Below are positions 43,149 through 52,344 of a stretch of DNA of 64,000 nucleotides, piece by piece (within the stretch, counting starts at the first letter, position 1; the number at the start of each line of letters is the position of its first letter). Under the pieces are notes generated by a model. The model was not told the DNA's origin. It searched no databases and saw only the letters and a program-made list of their open reading frames with translations. The DNA lies in the NCBI RefSeq assembly GCF_014636275.1, contig NZ_BMEB01000005.1, forward strand, positions 1-64,000, written 5' to 3'. The position numbers and the translations under genes are program-made. The stretch is from Cellulomonas carbonis (GTDB taxonomy: Bacteria > Actinomycetota > Actinomycetes > Actinomycetales > Cellulomonadaceae).

Positions 43149-44099
43149 TCAGAACGTCGTGCAGGTGAGGTACTCGAAGCTGTCGCGCGCGAACTCGGCG
43201 TCCGCGGGGGCCCCGTCGCGCTCGATCACGTAGTACCTGACCTTGCCCTGGGCCGCCTCGAGGATCGGCGCCCAGTCGATGTCACCCTCGCCGACGTCGG
43301 TCAGCCCGCCGAACGCGGGCGTCGGGCCGCTGAGGTCGCCGTCCTTGATGTGCAGCAGCTCGATGCGGTCGCCGTACTCCTCGAGCAGGCCGACGACGTC
43401 CGCCCCGCCGTCGGTCGCCCAGTAGACGTCGAGCTGGAACGCGACGTAGCGGGGGTCGGTGTTGCGGACGACCGCCTCCCACCAGCTCATCTGCTCGCCC
43501 GTCGCCGGATCGGTGACCTGGAGCAGGAACTCGTTCCAGTGGTTGTGCCCGAAGTGCTTGCCGGTGCCGGCCAGGACCGACTGCTCCCCGAGGCGGTTCA
43601 TCGCCTCGGCGGTCTCGAGCGCACCCTCCCAGGTCGCGGTCCCGCCGAAGAACGGCACCCCCGGGCCCGCCCAGCCACCGGAACCCGTGTACCGCTGCCC
43701 GATGGCCTTCGCGAACTCGACGGTCTCGTCGAACGTCGCCTCGTCGGTGCTCCCGTGCGCCGACGGTGCCTTGAGGCCGTACTCCTTCAGCAGCGCGCGG
43801 AACTCCTCGGCGGCGCGCCCCTCGTAGCTGCCGCCGAACGGCTCGACGTTCCGGTAGCCGATCTCGGCGAGCTCGGCGAGCACGCCCTCGACGCCGATCT
43901 CCTGCTGCCATCCGGCGTAGCTGTAGAGCTGGATGGAGATCTTGCCGGCTGGGACCGAGCGGCCGGCGCAGTCGGCGGCGGCGTTCGCGCGGTCGCTCTG
44001 CGGAGCCGCCGCGGCGGGTCCTGCGGCGAGCAGGCCCGTCGTGACGAGCGCTGCGGCGGCTGCTCCCGCAAGGGTGCGGGTGGAGGTCCTGGGGGTCAT
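43149..44099 (-). CDS. Secreted TIM-barrel sugar isomerase/epimerase (paralogue 1)
   Basis: A 316-residue exported protein: signal peptide (LAGAAAAALVTTGLLAAGPAAAA), then SIQLYSYAGWQQEIGVEGVL and a xylose-isomerase-like barrel. Metal residues appear in GHNHWNEF, FQLDVYWA, LLHIKDGDL and VIERDGAP. It shares its layout and many motifs with the next gene, including CAGRSVPAGKISIQL and ALLKEYGLKAPS.HGSTDEATFD. Extracytoplasmic location is unusual for this fold. AGAAGGA precedes the ATG. It likely acts on a released or oxidised sugar outside the membrane. Confidence 0.87.
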   Translation of the reverse strand: MTPRTSTRTLAGAAAAALVTTGLLAAGPAAAAPQSDRANAAADCAGRSVPAGKISIQLYSYAGWQQEIGVEGVLAELAEIGYRNVEPFGGSYEGRAAEEFRALLKEYGLKAPSAHGSTDEATFDETVEFAKAIGQRYTGSGGWAGPGVPFFGGTATWEGALETAEAMNRLGEQSVLAGTGKHFGHNHWNEFLLQVTDPATGEQMSWWEAVVRNTDPRYVAFQLDVYWATDGGADVVGLLEEYGDRIELLHIKDGDLSGPTPAFGGLTDVGEGDIDWAPILEAAQGKVRYYVIERDGAPADAEFARDSFEYLTCTTF

Positions 44100-44155
44100 C
44101 TCGTCCTTCTCTCTGCGACGGCGTCGTCGCCGGGGGGTGGGGTCGGCACACCGGA

Positions 44156-44190
44156 CCCTGCTGCGCGCCGGTGGTCGGCGCGCAGCAGGG
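44156..44190. terminator. Terminator hairpin between the isomerase paralogues
   Basis: A perfect 14-bp stem (CCCTGCTGCGCGCC with its complement) around a 7-nt loop, 13 bp after the stop of the upstream paralogue. The two paralogues are therefore probably separate transcripts. Confidence 0.88.
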
Positions 44191-44202
44191 CCCGACCGCC
44201 GG

Positions 44203-45129
44203 TCAGTACGTGAAGCAGGTGAGGAACTCGAAGCTGTCGCGCGCGAACTCGGCCGTCGCGGGCGCGCCGTCGCGCTCGACCACGTAGTACTTGACCTTGC
44301 CCTGGGCCGCCTCGAGGATCGGGCCCCACTCGATGTCGCCCTCGCCCACGTCGCCGGGGATGCCCCGTGCGTCGCCGTTGAGGTCGCCGTCCTTGATGTG
44401 GAGCAGCTCGATGCGGTCGCCGTGGCGCTCGATCAGGTCGACCACGTCGACGCCCGCGTCGGCCGCCCAGAAGACGTCGAGCTGGAACGTCACCCAGCGC
44501 GGGTCGGTGTTCTCGACGAGGATCTGCCACGCGCTCTTGAGCTCACCCGTCTCGGGGTCCACGTACTGCGTCGTGAACTCCGACTGGTGGTTGTGGCCGA
44601 AGAGCTTGCCCGTACCGGACTTCACCGACTGCTCGCCGAGGCGGTTCATGGTCTCGGCCGTCGCGAGCACGTTCTCGTAGCTGCCGATGCCGGGCGACGC
44701 GAAGCCCCCCGAGCCCATGTACTTCTGGCCGATGGTCTTGGCGTAGTCGATCGTGGCGTCGAACGTCGCCTCGTTGGTGCTGCCGTGCGAGCTCGGCGCC
44801 TTGAGGCCGTACTCCTTCAGCAGCCCCGCGAACTCCTCCGCGGTGCGGCCCTCGTACGTCGCGCCGAACGGCTCGACGTTCTGGTAGCCGATCTCGGCGA
44901 GCTCGGCGAGGACGGCCTCCGTGCCGATCTGGCGCTGCCAGCCGAAGTAGCTGAAGAGCTGGATCGAGATCTTGCTCGCGGGCACGCTGCGGCCGGCGCA
45001 CTGCGAGGCGCCGTCCGCGTTCTCGTTCGGTGCCGCCGTGGCGGGGCCTGCGGCGAGCAGGCCGGTCGCGGCGAGCGTGAACGCGGCGGCGCCGGCGAGG
45101 GCGCGGCGGGTGGTCGTGGTGCGGGTCAC
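44203..45129 (-). CDS. Secreted TIM-barrel sugar isomerase/epimerase (paralogue 2)
   Basis: A 308-residue close relative of the preceding protein. The GTG at 45129 is chosen because AAGGAGG lies just upstream. The signal peptide contains TTRRALAG, which leaves Tat export possible, and ends near GPATAAPN. Motifs: SIQLFSYFGWQRQIG, GHNHQSEF, FQLDVFWA, LLHIKDGDLNG, VVERDGAP. Differences from paralogue 1 cluster in the loop between the second and third metal ligands, suggesting a different substrate or anomer. Confidence 0.87.
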   Translation of the reverse strand: MTRTTTTRRALAGAAAFTLAATGLLAAGPATAAPNENADGASQCAGRSVPASKISIQLFSYFGWQRQIGTEAVLAELAEIGYQNVEPFGATYEGRTAEEFAGLLKEYGLKAPSSHGSTNEATFDATIDYAKTIGQKYMGSGGFASPGIGSYENVLATAETMNRLGEQSVKSGTGKLFGHNHQSEFTTQYVDPETGELKSAWQILVENTDPRWVTFQLDVFWAADAGVDVVDLIERHGDRIELLHIKDGDLNGDARGIPGDVGEGDIEWGPILEAAQGKVKYYVVERDGAPATAEFARDSFEFLTCFTY

Positions 45130-45148
45130 TGTTCCTCCTTGGATCGGT

Positions 45149-45161
45149 GCAACGTCGTTGC
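45149..45161. promoter_or_regulatory. 13-bp palindrome upstream of secreted isomerase 2
   Basis: GCAACGTCGTTGC is a perfect palindrome about a central T, 20 bp upstream of the GTG start. It may be an operator in the leader; no regulator can be assigned. Confidence 0.35.
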
Positions 45162-45206
45162 TGCTTGTTCCGTGGAACGCGGTCGACGGCGCGCGGGGCG
45201 CCGGTC

Positions 45207-45236
45207 CCCGGCGGGGCGCGTGGGCGCCCCGCCGGG
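45207..45236. terminator. Terminator hairpin after the sugar dehydrogenase
   Basis: A perfect 13-bp stem (45207-45219 with 45224-45236) and loop GTGG, 6 bp beyond the minus-strand stop at 45243. Confidence 0.9.
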
Positions 45237-45242
45237 TCGGTC

Positions 45243-48200
45243 TCACCCGATCTGCTCGGCGAGAGCCTGGGCGTCCCGCACGAGGAGCTCGTCGTCGGTG
45301 GCCCCGACGAACCGCTCGAGCGCGGAGACGGCCTGGGTGGTGCGACCGGCGTCGGCGTGACGCTCGGCCTGGCGCAGGAGCGCCGAGAGCTGCCGCGACT
45401 CGCCCTGGGTGAGCGTGCCGTCGGCGGCGAGGCGCCCGACGTGCGCCGCGAGGTCGGCGAACGACGTCGTCACCGTGAAGGTCACCGACTGCTCGGTCAC
45501 GTTGCCCGCCTCGTCGGTCGCGGTCACCACGAGGACGTGCTCACCGAGCGCGACCGTCCAGAGGTCGAGCGTTCCGGGCTCGACGGCCTCGCCGTCGAGC
45601 GTCGCCGTCAGCTCGGCCACGCCGGAGGTGGCGTCCTGCGCCGAGAAGGCCACGTCCACCGTCGCCGACGAACCGGCGTCGACTCCGTCCTCGACGCCCG
45701 TCACGGTCACCTCGGGTGCCGTCGTGTCGATCCGCACGGTCACGCTGCCGACCTCGGAGACGTTGCCCCCGTTGTCCGCGGCCCGGTACAGCACCTCGTG
45801 GACGCCGTCCTCCGACAGCGTGACCGGGTTGACGGCGCCGCTCCACCAGCTGCGGATGCTCTGCCAGGTGGCGCCGCCGTCGTACGAGACCTCGACCGAC
45901 GCGACCTGGCCGTCGTCCGTGGCGTCGACGCGGAGGGTGACCGGCTCGGTGTACCACCCGTTCGCACCCGTCGGCTCGGCCGGCGTGAGCGAGTGGTCCA
46001 CGACCGGGGCCGTGACGTCGGTGACGCCCGTCCCGATGAACCGGAACCGGTCGACCTCGACGCCGCCCGTGCTCGTGACGTAGAGCGCCGAGGTGCCCTC
46101 GGGGAGCTGGTCGAGCACGACGGGCAGCGTCTGCCAGTCCTCGCCGTCGACCGAGACGGTGCCGAACGGCTCGGCGTCCGGCGAGCCCCAGCGCAGCGCC
46201 AGCGTCCCGCTGCCCGCGAGGGTCGCCTCGACGCCCTCGATCCCGGCGAGGTTCACCGGCTCGAACGCGAGGTGGTCGCCCGCGTCGAGCGAGGTCACCT
46301 TGGCGAGCGCACCCGCGGTCGTGTCCTCGGCGACCTCGACACCCGCGAGCGCGTCGGCGTGCTCGGCCTCCTTGACGAACGGGTTGAGGACGATCGAGAC
46401 CTCGCCCTGCGCGGCAGGGACGTCGCCGTTGCCGGCGTCGGTGTAGTTCGCGACGACGACGCCGAAGAGCTTCTCGGTCTCGCCGTGCTCGGGCGCGTCG
46501 GCCGGTGTGGCCCACGCCCCCGAGCAGCCGCTGCCCAGCACCTCCGGGTGCGCGTGCGTGTCGTGCCCCAGGCCGAACGTCCAGGACAGGCGCGAGCACA
46601 CCGGGGTGGTCCCGTCCTCCGGGTCGGAGACCGAGAACCGGTACGGCACGGCGTCGCCCCAGCCGAAGAACCCACCGTCCGCCGGGTGGTCCAGCGTCAG
46701 GGTGGGCGCGACGTTGCCGACGGTGACGGCGCGCGACGTGATGCCGAACTTGCCCTCGGGGTCGGTGACGCGCAGCCGCACGGTGTACTGGCCGAGCTCG
46801 GTGTACGTGTGCGTCACCTGGGCGCCGGTCGCGTCGAAGGTCCCGTCACCGTCGAGGTCCCACTCGTACGTGAGCTCCTCGCCCTCGGGGTCCACGGAGC
46901 GCGAGCCGTCGAGCGTGACCGTCAGGGGCGCCTCGCTCGAGGAGATCGGGTCCGCGTCGACGGCCGCCTGCGGCGTCTTGTTGCCCGGGGCGTAGTCGAT
47001 CCGGTACAGGCCCGCCTCGGGGTTCTGGCGGAAGAAGCCGTTGCCGTAGTCGAGGACGTACAGCGACCCGTCCGGCCCGAACTCCATGTCGATCGGGCTG
47101 TCCGTGATCGCCTGCACCTGGGCGCGCAGCGCGGCGTTGGGCAGGAAGTGCTCGATGTGCGTGACCGGCCCGTCGGGCTCCGGGACGGTGAGCGCGGCGA
47201 CGTAGTCCTGCGAGAACTCGTAGAAGAAGGCCTTGCCGTCCCAGTACTCCGGGAACTTGCCGGCCGCGTCGAGCGTCTCGTCGTACCGGTACATCGGGGA
47301 GCCCATGGGGCCCTGACCGCCCTGCGGGTCGAACTCGACGAGCTCGTCCCACGGCTGGTCGCCCGGGTTGTCGCCGTAGTACAGCTGCGGCGCGGTCGCG
47401 GGGGGCAGGACGTCCAGTCCCGTGTTCCAGCGCGAGTTGTTCTCGGCGCCCGCCTCGCAGTCGAACCACGCACCGGGCGTCGCCGTGGCGAAGTCCCACT
47501 CGTTGTAGTTCGCATTCGGGCCGTGGCAGTACGGCCACCCGCCGTTGAGCGGGTCGGTCGTGCTCATCCACTCGACGTAGCCCATGGGGCCCCGCGCCGG
47601 GTCGGCCGTGCCCGAGTCGGGACCGTAGTCGCCCCACATGACCGCGCCGGTCTCGGCGTCGACGTCGATCCGGAACGGGTTGCGCAGGCCCATCGCGAAG
47701 ATCTCGGGGCGGGTCCCCTCGGTGCCTGGCTCGAAGAGGTTGCCGTCGGGGACGGTGTACGACCCGTCCTCCTGGACCGTGATGCGCAGGATCTTGCCGC
47801 GCAGGTCGTTCGTGCTGCCCGCGCCGCGGCGGGCGTCGAAGCCCGGGTTCATCCCCGGTGCGTCGTTGTTGGGCGCGAACCCGTTCGCGCCCGGCGTCCC
47901 GGCGGGGGTGTTGTCGCCGGTCGAGAGGTACAGGTTCCCGTCCGCGTCGAACGCCACGTCACCGGCGACGTGGCAGCACTGCCCGCGCTGGACCTCGACC
48001 TTGAGGATCACCTGCTCGGTGGTCATGTCGAGCTGCCTCGCCTGCGGGTCCCACTGCACGCGCGTGAGCTGGTTGTACCCCTTCCACTGGTCCCAGTAGG
48101 ACTCGTCCTCACCGGCCGGCAGCTGGTTCGGCGCGGAGCCCTGGGGCGTCGTGGTGGGGTACGGGGCCTCCATCACGCGGGGCGCGTAGTAGAGGTAGAC

Positions 48201-48560
48201 CCACCCGTTCTCCTCGAAGTCCGGGTCGAGGGTGATCGTCTGCATGCCGTCCTCGGAGTTGGCGTACACGTCGATCGTGTTGATCACGCGTGTGACGCCG
48301 GTCGTCGGGTCGGTCAGGCGGATGTCACCGTTGCGCGCCGTGTGCAGGACCGTGCGGTCCGGCATGACGGCCAGCGAGATCGGCTCCCCCACGTTCTTGG
48401 TGAGCTCGATCTTCTCGTAGGCGGACCAGTCCAGGGCCGCGTCGGCCCCCGGCTCGGCCCCGTGGTCCACGCCGTCGTGGGCCGTGGCGGCCTGCGGCAG
48501 CGCGACCGCGGTGGCGAGCGCGAGGCCGAGTGCGGCCACCCTCCTGCGACTATGCTTCAC
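45243..48560 (-). CDS. Secreted multidomain PQQ-type sugar dehydrogenase
   Basis: An exported protein of 1105 residues. Signal peptide (ALGLALATAVALPQAATA), then a glucose/sorbosone dehydrogenase beta-propeller to about residue 560 with NGDIRLTDP, RGQCCHVAGDVAFDADGNLY, LSTGDN, LRNPFRIDVD, PIDMEFGPDGSLYVLDYG. A PKD domain follows (YEWDLDGDGTFDATG), then a module of Ca-binding or CBM character, Ig-like domains (SVEVSYDGGATWQSIRSWW, GVHEVLYRAADNGGNVSEV) and a C-terminal FIMAH-like helical domain (LTQGESRQLSALLRQAERHA). GTG at 48560 gives better SD spacing than a GTG at 48569. It would oxidise sugars outside the cell. Adjacent secreted isomerases suggest a shared route. Confidence 0.85.
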   Translation of the reverse strand: MKHSRRRVAALGLALATAVALPQAATAHDGVDHGAEPGADAALDWSAYEKIELTKNVGEPISLAVMPDRTVLHTARNGDIRLTDPTTGVTRVINTIDVYANSEDGMQTITLDPDFEENGWVYLYYAPRVMEAPYPTTTPQGSAPNQLPAGEDESYWDQWKGYNQLTRVQWDPQARQLDMTTEQVILKVEVQRGQCCHVAGDVAFDADGNLYLSTGDNTPAGTPGANGFAPNNDAPGMNPGFDARRGAGSTNDLRGKILRITVQEDGSYTVPDGNLFEPGTEGTRPEIFAMGLRNPFRIDVDAETGAVMWGDYGPDSGTADPARGPMGYVEWMSTTDPLNGGWPYCHGPNANYNEWDFATATPGAWFDCEAGAENNSRWNTGLDVLPPATAPQLYYGDNPGDQPWDELVEFDPQGGQGPMGSPMYRYDETLDAAGKFPEYWDGKAFFYEFSQDYVAALTVPEPDGPVTHIEHFLPNAALRAQVQAITDSPIDMEFGPDGSLYVLDYGNGFFRQNPEAGLYRIDYAPGNKTPQAAVDADPISSSEAPLTVTLDGSRSVDPEGEELTYEWDLDGDGTFDATGAQVTHTYTELGQYTVRLRVTDPEGKFGITSRAVTVGNVAPTLTLDHPADGGFFGWGDAVPYRFSVSDPEDGTTPVCSRLSWTFGLGHDTHAHPEVLGSGCSGAWATPADAPEHGETEKLFGVVVANYTDAGNGDVPAAQGEVSIVLNPFVKEAEHADALAGVEVAEDTTAGALAKVTSLDAGDHLAFEPVNLAGIEGVEATLAGSGTLALRWGSPDAEPFGTVSVDGEDWQTLPVVLDQLPEGTSALYVTSTGGVEVDRFRFIGTGVTDVTAPVVDHSLTPAEPTGANGWYTEPVTLRVDATDDGQVASVEVSYDGGATWQSIRSWWSGAVNPVTLSEDGVHEVLYRAADNGGNVSEVGSVTVRIDTTAPEVTVTGVEDGVDAGSSATVDVAFSAQDATSGVAELTATLDGEAVEPGTLDLWTVALGEHVLVVTATDEAGNVTEQSVTFTVTTSFADLAAHVGRLAADGTLTQGESRQLSALLRQAERHADAGRTTQAVSALERFVGATDDELLVRDAQALAEQIG

Positions 48561-48600
48561 AGCTGGCACTTCCTCTCATCAGGACTCAGGTGCTGTGGGC

Positions 48601-48651
48601 CCCCGCTGCGGCCCCCGTCGCTGCAACGACGGGATGTGTGCGGTAGCGGGG
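48601..48651. terminator. Nested terminator hairpin after the isomerase gene
   Basis: Outer CCCCGCT/AGCGGGG and inner CCCGTCG/CGACGGG around CTGCAA. Lies 60 bp beyond the stop of the minus-strand isomerase gene, ending the importer operon before the dehydrogenase gene. Confidence 0.7.
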
Positions 48652-48710
48652 TGTCTCACGTCTGCGGCTGTCCCCCTCCCCTCCCCCTCCTGGGTGCCGG
48701 TCCGGCGCGC

Positions 48711-49715
48711 TCAGCGCGTGCTGAACGCCGCGTCGAACGACGCCGTCGGCGGGTCGAACGCGAGCCGCCGGACGAACTCGAGGGCCTCGGGCGCGCCGAC
48801 CAGGCGGTCCATGCCGGCGTCCTCCCACTCGACCGAGATGGGCCCGGAGTAGCCGATCGTGTTGAGCATCCGGAAGCAGTCCTCCCACGGGACGTCGCCG
48901 TGGCCGGTCGAGACGAAGTCCCAGCCGCGGCGCGGGTCGGCCCACGGCAGGTGCGAGCCGAGCCGCCCGTTGCGCCCGTTGCCCACGCGGCGCTTCGCGT
49001 CCTTGCAGTCCACGTGGTAGATCCGGTCCTTGAAGTCCCACAGGAAGCCGACCGGGTCGAGGTCCTGCCACACGAAGTGGCTCGGGTCCCAGTTGAGGCC
49101 GAAGGCCTCGCGGTGGCCGATGGCCTCCATCGTCCTGACCGTCGTCCAGTAGTCGTACGCGATCTCGCTCGGGTGCACCTCGTGCGCGAACCGCACGCCG
49201 ACCTCGTCGAAGACGTCGAGGATCGGGTTCCACCGGTCGGCGAAGTCCCGGTAGCCGGCGTCGACGAGCTCCTCGGACGCGGGCGGGAACATCGCGACGT
49301 ACTTCCAGATCGACGAGCCCGTGAAGCCGACGACGGTGTCCACGCCGAGCCGGGCCGCGGCGCGCGCGGTCATCCTCATCTCCTCCGCCGCTCGCTGCCG
49401 CACGCCCTCGGGCTCGCCGTCGCCCCAGATGCGGTCCGGGAGCATGTCGCGGTGCCGCTGGTCGATCGGGTCGTCGCACACCGCCTGACCCTTGAGGTGG
49501 TTGGAGATCGCGAAGACCTTCAGGTCGTACTTCTCCAGCAGGTCGAGGCGGTTCCGCACGTACGCGTCGTCCTCGGCAGCGCGCCACGGGTCGAGGTGGT
49601 CGCCCCAGCACGCGATCTCGAGGCCGTCGTAGCCCCACTCGGACGCGAGCCGGGCGACCTCCTCGAAGGGAAGGTCCGCCCACTGGCCGGTGAACAGGGT
49701 GATCGGTCGCGCCAT
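48711..49715 (-). CDS. Cytosolic sugar phosphate isomerase/epimerase
   Basis: A 334-residue TIM barrel of the AP-endonuclease-2 family, without a signal peptide. Metal-site residues: [38 protein letters not shown] and [11 protein letters not shown]. Sequence order is close to that of isomerases that work with Gfo/Idh dehydrogenases on 3-oxo- or keto-sugars and inositols. Begins 1 nt after the dehydrogenase stop, with GGAGGAGAG as SD inside that gene. Last gene of the importer operon. Confidence 0.9.
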   Translation of the reverse strand: MARPITLFTGQWADLPFEEVARLASEWGYDGLEIACWGDHLDPWRAAEDDAYVRNRLDLLEKYDLKVFAISNHLKGQAVCDDPIDQRHRDMLPDRIWGDGEPEGVRQRAAEEMRMTARAAARLGVDTVVGFTGSSIWKYVAMFPPASEELVDAGYRDFADRWNPILDVFDEVGVRFAHEVHPSEIAYDYWTTVRTMEAIGHREAFGLNWDPSHFVWQDLDPVGFLWDFKDRIYHVDCKDAKRRVGNGRNGRLGSHLPWADPRRGWDFVSTGHGDVPWEDCFRMLNTIGYSGPISVEWEDAGMDRLVGAPEALEFVRRLAFDPPTASFDAAFSTR

Positions 49716-49716
49716 G

Positions 49717-50928
49717 TCAGCTCTCCTCCACGGTGGTCCAGGTGCTGCGGTCGGCAGCGCTGCGCTCGACGGCGGCCAGGACCCGCTGGACCTGGAGGCC
49801 GTCGGCGAACGACGGCTCGGGCTGCGTGCCGGCCGCGATCGCGCGCACCAGGTCGACGGCCTGGTGCACGAAGCCGTGCTCGTAGCCGAGCCCGTGCCCG
49901 GCCGGCCACCACGCCCCCACGTAGGGGTGGTCCGGCTCGGTCACGAGGACGCGGCGGAACCCGGCGAGGCGCGGGTCCTCCGTCGCGTCGTAGTAGTGCA
50001 GGACGTTCATGTCCTCGAAGTCGAACGCCAGCGAGCCACGCGAACCGTTGACCTCGAGCCGGATGGCGTTCTTGCGGCCCCACGCGAAGCGCGTCGCCTC
50101 GAACGTCGCCAGACCGCCGCCGCTGAGCCGCCCGAGGAACACCGCGGCGTCGTCGACCGTCACCGGGCCGCGGCCCGACGACGCCGTGCCGCGCAGCGCA
50201 CCGCCGTCGGCGGGCAGCGGGCGCTCGTCGACGAACGTCTCGAGCAGCCCGGCCACCCCCGTGACGCGCTCGCCCGTGACGTGCTGTGCGAGGTCGACGA
50301 CGTGCGCGCCGATGTCGCCGAGCGCACCCGAGCCCGCCTTCTGCTTGTCGAGACGCCACGACAGCGGCGCGTCCTCGTCCGCGATCCAGTCCTGCAGGTA
50401 CTGCGCGCGCACGTGGCGGACCGTCCCGATCCGGCCCTCGGCGACGAGCTCGCGGGCCAGCGCGATCGCCGGGACCCGGCGGTACGTGAAGCCGACCATC
50501 GCCATGACGCCCCGCTCCGCCGCGTCCGCCGCGGCCGCCGCCATCTGCTCGGCCTCCTCGACCGAGTTCGCGAGCGGCTTCTCGCACAGCACGTGCTTGC
50601 CGTGCTCGAGCGCCGCGATCGCGATCTCGGCGTGCGTGTCGCCCGGCGTGCACACGTCGACCAGCTGGACGTCGTCGCGCACGAGGAGCTTGCGCCAGTC
50701 CGTCTCGGACTCGGCCCACCCCCACCGTCGCGCGGCCTCCTCGACGGCGGCGGCCCGACGGCCGGCGACCACGGCCATCCGGGGCTCGACCGGGAGGTCG
50801 AAGAACCGCGGTGCGACCCGCCACGCCTGCGAGTGGGCCTGGCCCATGAACGCGTGCCCGACCATCCCGACGCCCAGCGTCGCACGTGCGCCGTCCTCGG
50901 CCGCCCCGGTGCTCTCCTGCTCGACCAT
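49717..50928 (-). CDS. Gfo/Idh/MocA-family sugar dehydrogenase
   Basis: A 403-residue NAD(P)-dependent oxidoreductase. The Rossmann motif [18 protein letters not shown], the [13 protein letters not shown] motif with the catalytic Lys, and [13 protein letters not shown] with its conserved His are present. ATG at 50928 with AGGAGG upstream; the longer version from 50976 would have no SD. Located after the substrate-binding protein gene and a hairpin, in the same direction as the ABC importer, so it probably oxidises the imported sugar before the isomerase acts. Confidence 0.92.
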   Translation of the reverse strand: MVEQESTGAAEDGARATLGVGMVGHAFMGQAHSQAWRVAPRFFDLPVEPRMAVVAGRRAAAVEEAARRWGWAESETDWRKLLVRDDVQLVDVCTPGDTHAEIAIAALEHGKHVLCEKPLANSVEEAEQMAAAAADAAERGVMAMVGFTYRRVPAIALARELVAEGRIGTVRHVRAQYLQDWIADEDAPLSWRLDKQKAGSGALGDIGAHVVDLAQHVTGERVTGVAGLLETFVDERPLPADGGALRGTASSGRGPVTVDDAAVFLGRLSGGGLATFEATRFAWGRKNAIRLEVNGSRGSLAFDFEDMNVLHYYDATEDPRLAGFRRVLVTEPDHPYVGAWWPAGHGLGYEHGFVHQAVDLVRAIAAGTQPEPSFADGLQVQRVLAAVERSAADRSTWTTVEES

Positions 50929-50991
50929 GCCGGTCACCTCCTGTGCGCACGCGTCGTCGGGGCGTCGGCGGCCCACGGCCGGCCGACGGGT

Positions 50992-51021
50992 GGTGCGGGG
51001 CGCGTGCGCCCGCCCCGCACC
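50992..51021 (-). terminator. Hairpin between importer and dehydrogenase genes
   Basis: A perfect 11-bp stem GGTGCGGGGCG/CGCCCCGCACC around an 8-nt loop, 22 bp after the substrate-binding protein stop. Likely an attenuator or partial terminator that lowers expression of the downstream catabolic genes. Confidence 0.65.
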
Positions 51022-51042
51022 CCCGTGCGGATCAGGAGCGGA

Positions 51043-52104
51043 TCAGGACTCGAACGCCGTGGGCAGGTAGCGGTCGACGTTCTCGGACGTCACGACCGGC
51101 GCGAACAGCTGCACCTGGCGCGGCACCTCGACCTCGACGAGGTCGCCCATCGCCTTGTCCTGCGCGATGAGGCGGGCGAGGCGGATGCCGTCGGCCGCCT
51201 GCGTCGACGGGTAGATGACCGTCGCCTGCAGCACCGAGTCGCCCGACTGGATCTCGCGCATCACGTTCGCGGAGCCGGCCCCGCCGACCATGAAGAACTC
51301 GTCGCGCCCGGCCTCCTCGATCGCGGCCAGGACGCCGACGCCCTGGTCGTCGTCGTGGTTCCACAGCGCGTCGATCTCGGGCGCCGCCTGGAGCAGGTTC
51401 GCCGCGGCCGTCTGGCCGCCCTGGACCGTGAAGTCCGCCGCGACGCGGTTGGAGACCTCGAGGCCGCAGTCGGCCAGCGCGTCCGCGAAGCCCTGGCTGC
51501 GGTCCTGCGTGAGCGGCAGCGAGTCGATGCCCGCGATCTCCGCGACGACGGCGTCCGGCTGGTCGCCGAGCTGCTCGCAGACGTACGTGCCGGCGCTGAC
51601 GCCCATGCCGTAGTTGTCACCGAGGATCGTGGTGCGTGCCGCGAACGGGCTCGCGAACTCGCGGTCGACGTTGATGACGGGGATGCCGGCCTCCATGGCC
51701 TCGGTCGCGACCTCGGTGAGTGCCGCACCGTCGAACGGCAGCAGGACGATCGCGTCGACGCCGTCGTTGATGAACTGCTCGACCTGGCTGATCTGGAGGT
51801 TGACGTCGTTGGTCGCCTCCGCGACGACGAGCTCGACGTCCTCGTACCGGTCCGCCTCCGCGATCGCGGCCTTGGTGATCGCACCCATCCAGCCGTGGTC
51901 GGCGGCCGGGGCGGAGAAGCCGATGCGGACGGTGTCGCCCGGCTCGTCGTTGGAGCCGCTCGCGAGGGGTGCCTGCTCGACGGCGCCCTCGGTCGCGCTG
52001 GGCTCGGGGGTGTTGGACGTGCAGCCCGTGACGAGGACGGCACCGGCCAGGACGCTGCCGGCGGTGAGCCACCAGCGGCGGCGCGGGGTGGTGGGAGCGG
52101 ACAT
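51043..52104 (-). CDS. Sugar ABC transporter substrate-binding lipoprotein
   Basis: A 353-residue type I periplasmic-binding protein of the ribose/xylose class, anchored as a lipoprotein (lipobox LVTGC followed by TSNT). Features: VRIGFSAPAADHGWMGAITKAA, INDGVDAIVLLPFDG, IPVINVDREF, GDNYGMGVSAGTYVCEQL, DALWNHDDDQGVGVLAAIEEAG. The last motif is the hinge and sugar-contact region of this class. SD AAGGAGG precedes the ATG. Separated from the permease gene by 230 bp, which may let it be expressed at a different level. Confidence 0.93.
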   Translation of the reverse strand: MSAPTTPRRRWWLTAGSVLAGAVLVTGCTSNTPEPSATEGAVEQAPLASGSNDEPGDTVRIGFSAPAADHGWMGAITKAAIAEADRYEDVELVVAEATNDVNLQISQVEQFINDGVDAIVLLPFDGAALTEVATEAMEAGIPVINVDREFASPFAARTTILGDNYGMGVSAGTYVCEQLGDQPDAVVAEIAGIDSLPLTQDRSQGFADALADCGLEVSNRVAADFTVQGGQTAAANLLQAAPEIDALWNHDDDQGVGVLAAIEEAGRDEFFMVGGAGSANVMREIQSGDSVLQATVIYPSTQAADGIRLARLIAQDKAMGDLVEVEVPRQVQLFAPVVTSENVDRYLPTAFES

Positions 52105-52334
52105 GGGAATCCTCCTTGACTCCGGGAGTCGGTCGGTTCGGGGTGGGGCTCGACGGTGGGGCACCTCGGGCGGGCCGAGGGTGAGCGGGACCGCTGCGCC
52201 GGCCCGGGGGCCGTGCAGTGGTGCGGTCGGGCGGGTGGGGGACGCCGGCCGAGGTGGGGACCGCCGGGTGCGGCGGGTGGTGGGGCCGGTGGGTGGAGCG
52301 ACGTGGCGCCGGTCGGGCGCCGGTCGGGCGCTGG
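52105..52334. other. Intergenic region between permease and binding-protein genes
   Basis: No gene here. The plus strand is strikingly G-rich (for example GGGCGGGTGGGGG at 52229-52241 and further G runs to 52295), so the transcribed RNA is C-rich and G-poor. A CCTCGG/CCGAGG hairpin lies near 52165-52181. Confidence 0.5.
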
Positions 52335-52344
52335 TCAGGCGCTG
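52305..52344. repeat. 11-bp tandem repeat across the permease stop codon
   Basis: GGCGCCGGTCG is repeated at 52305 and 52316, then in the variant GGCGCTGGTCA at 52327 and partly at 52338. The permease stop (52335-52337) lies in the third copy, so slippage here could change the C-terminus. Confidence 0.7.

Noticed and set aside
48614..48633. Shared 9-mer GCAACGACG with the palindrome at 45149 as a common operator
   Set aside because: Here the 9-mer is part of a terminator stem and loop, and the surrounding bases do not match the palindrome at 45149.
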